From: Burkholderiaceae bacterium
GTDB lineage: Bacteria > Pseudomonadota > Gammaproteobacteria > Burkholderiales > Burkholderiaceae_C
Assembly: GCA_017999135.1 (NCBI GenBank)
Contig: JAGOBT010000204.1
Coordinates: 1-6,246, forward strand
DNA: 6,246 bases
Direction: 5' to 3'
Below are positions 5,964-6,246 of the stretch, piece by piece. Position numbers and translations under genes: made by a program. The notes beneath the pieces are model-generated. The model was not told where the DNA came from and searched no databases. It was given only the letters and a program-made list of their open reading frames with translations. Numbering within the stretch: position 1 is the stretch's first letter; each line of letters opens with the position of its first letter.

Positions 5964-6246
5964 GTCAAGGTTCGCAGGTATTGGTCGAGGATCACCGCGG
6001 CAGAGGCGGCATCGAGGTCACGCGCGCCGCCGGCGGCCGCCTCGGTGGTGCTGTAGCGCTCATCCACCGGGTGCACCGGCAGGCCGAAGCGGCCATGCAG
6101 CTGGCGGGCGAAGCGCTGCGCGCGCCGGGTATTGTCGTGCGGCGCGCCATCGGGGTGCACCGGGATGCCGACCACCAGCGCATCGGGCTGCCACTCGGCG
6201 ATCAGCTTGGCAATCGGTGCGAAGCGGGCATCGCCCTCGGCAGCCA
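5960..6246 (-). CDS. ruvX: RuvX/YqgF family pre-16S rRNA nuclease, Holliday-junction-resolvase-like (C-terminal 95 residues, partial)
   Basis: The frame is open from the right edge to a TGA at 5960-5962, giving about 95 residues; the start is outside the window. The GTG at 6175 is internal, because clear homology continues upstream ([15 protein letters not shown]). Matches to E. coli YqgF include EWQPD, VVGIPV, DGAPHD, the [13 protein letters not shown] stretch, [10 protein letters not shown] and the last catalytic-type Asp in [14 protein letters not shown]. YqgF is an RNase H-fold nuclease linked to 5' maturation of 16S rRNA. The segment between STTEA and LDAASA is about 10 residues shorter than in E. 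coli, where a Gly-rich, Lys-containing loop lies. The first catalytic Asp, in the N-terminal DFG-like motif, is not in the window and cannot be judged. Placement directly before pyrR-pyrB-pyrX is the same as in Pseudomonas. Confidence 0.93.
   Translation of the reverse strand, partial: AAEGDARFAPIAKLIAEWQPDALVVGIPVHPDGAPHDNTRRAQRFARQLHGRFGLPVHPVDERYSTTEAAAGGARDLDAASAAVILDQYLRTLT

Overview
The window looks like chromosomal DNA of a high-GC betaproteobacterium, most likely order Burkholderiales. The evidence is the very GC-rich third codon positions, the gene order, and protein motifs typical of that group; the genus cannot be read from the sequence. It is nearly all coding. No tRNA, rRNA, CRISPR array, insertion sequence or phage gene was seen.

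Layout, left to right: the last 66 codons of a TRAP-transporter large permease (plus strand, 2-202) converge, with 16 bases between stop codons, on six complete genes and one partial gene, all on the minus strand. In transcription order (right to left) these are ruvX/yqgF (partial, runs off the right edge), pyrR, pyrB, a zinc-ligand-less dihydroorotase homologue (pyrX, also called pyrC'), a PlsC-type acyltransferase, a compact PRPP-synthetase-like gene, and a degenerate HD-GYP-domain gene. ruvX to the acyltransferase gene is one tightly packed unit: junctions are ATGA overlaps (5960-5963 and 4487-4490), a one-base gap (5450) and a TGATG overlap (3163-3167). The last two genes follow after short gaps of 89 and 83 bases in which no clear promoter or intrinsic terminator was found, so they may be cotranscribed.

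Functionally the core is the pyrimidine cluster also known from Pseudomonas (yqgF-pyrR-pyrB-pyrX). PyrB makes carbamoyl aspartate. PyrX has lost nearly all metal ligands and is expected to be a structural partner of PyrB (class A aspartate transcarbamoylase), so an active dihydroorotase must be encoded elsewhere. PyrR is a PRPP-binding regulator or uracil phosphoribosyltransferase. The PRPP-synthetase-like gene downstream could supply the PRPP used later in the pathway and by PyrR. It resembles the short archaeal-type enzymes more than the housekeeping bacterial Prs.

No convincing wholly new system was found. The points most worth a second look are the two 'dead enzyme' candidates (PyrX and the HD-GYP protein) and the appended acyltransferase and PRPP-synthetase-like genes.
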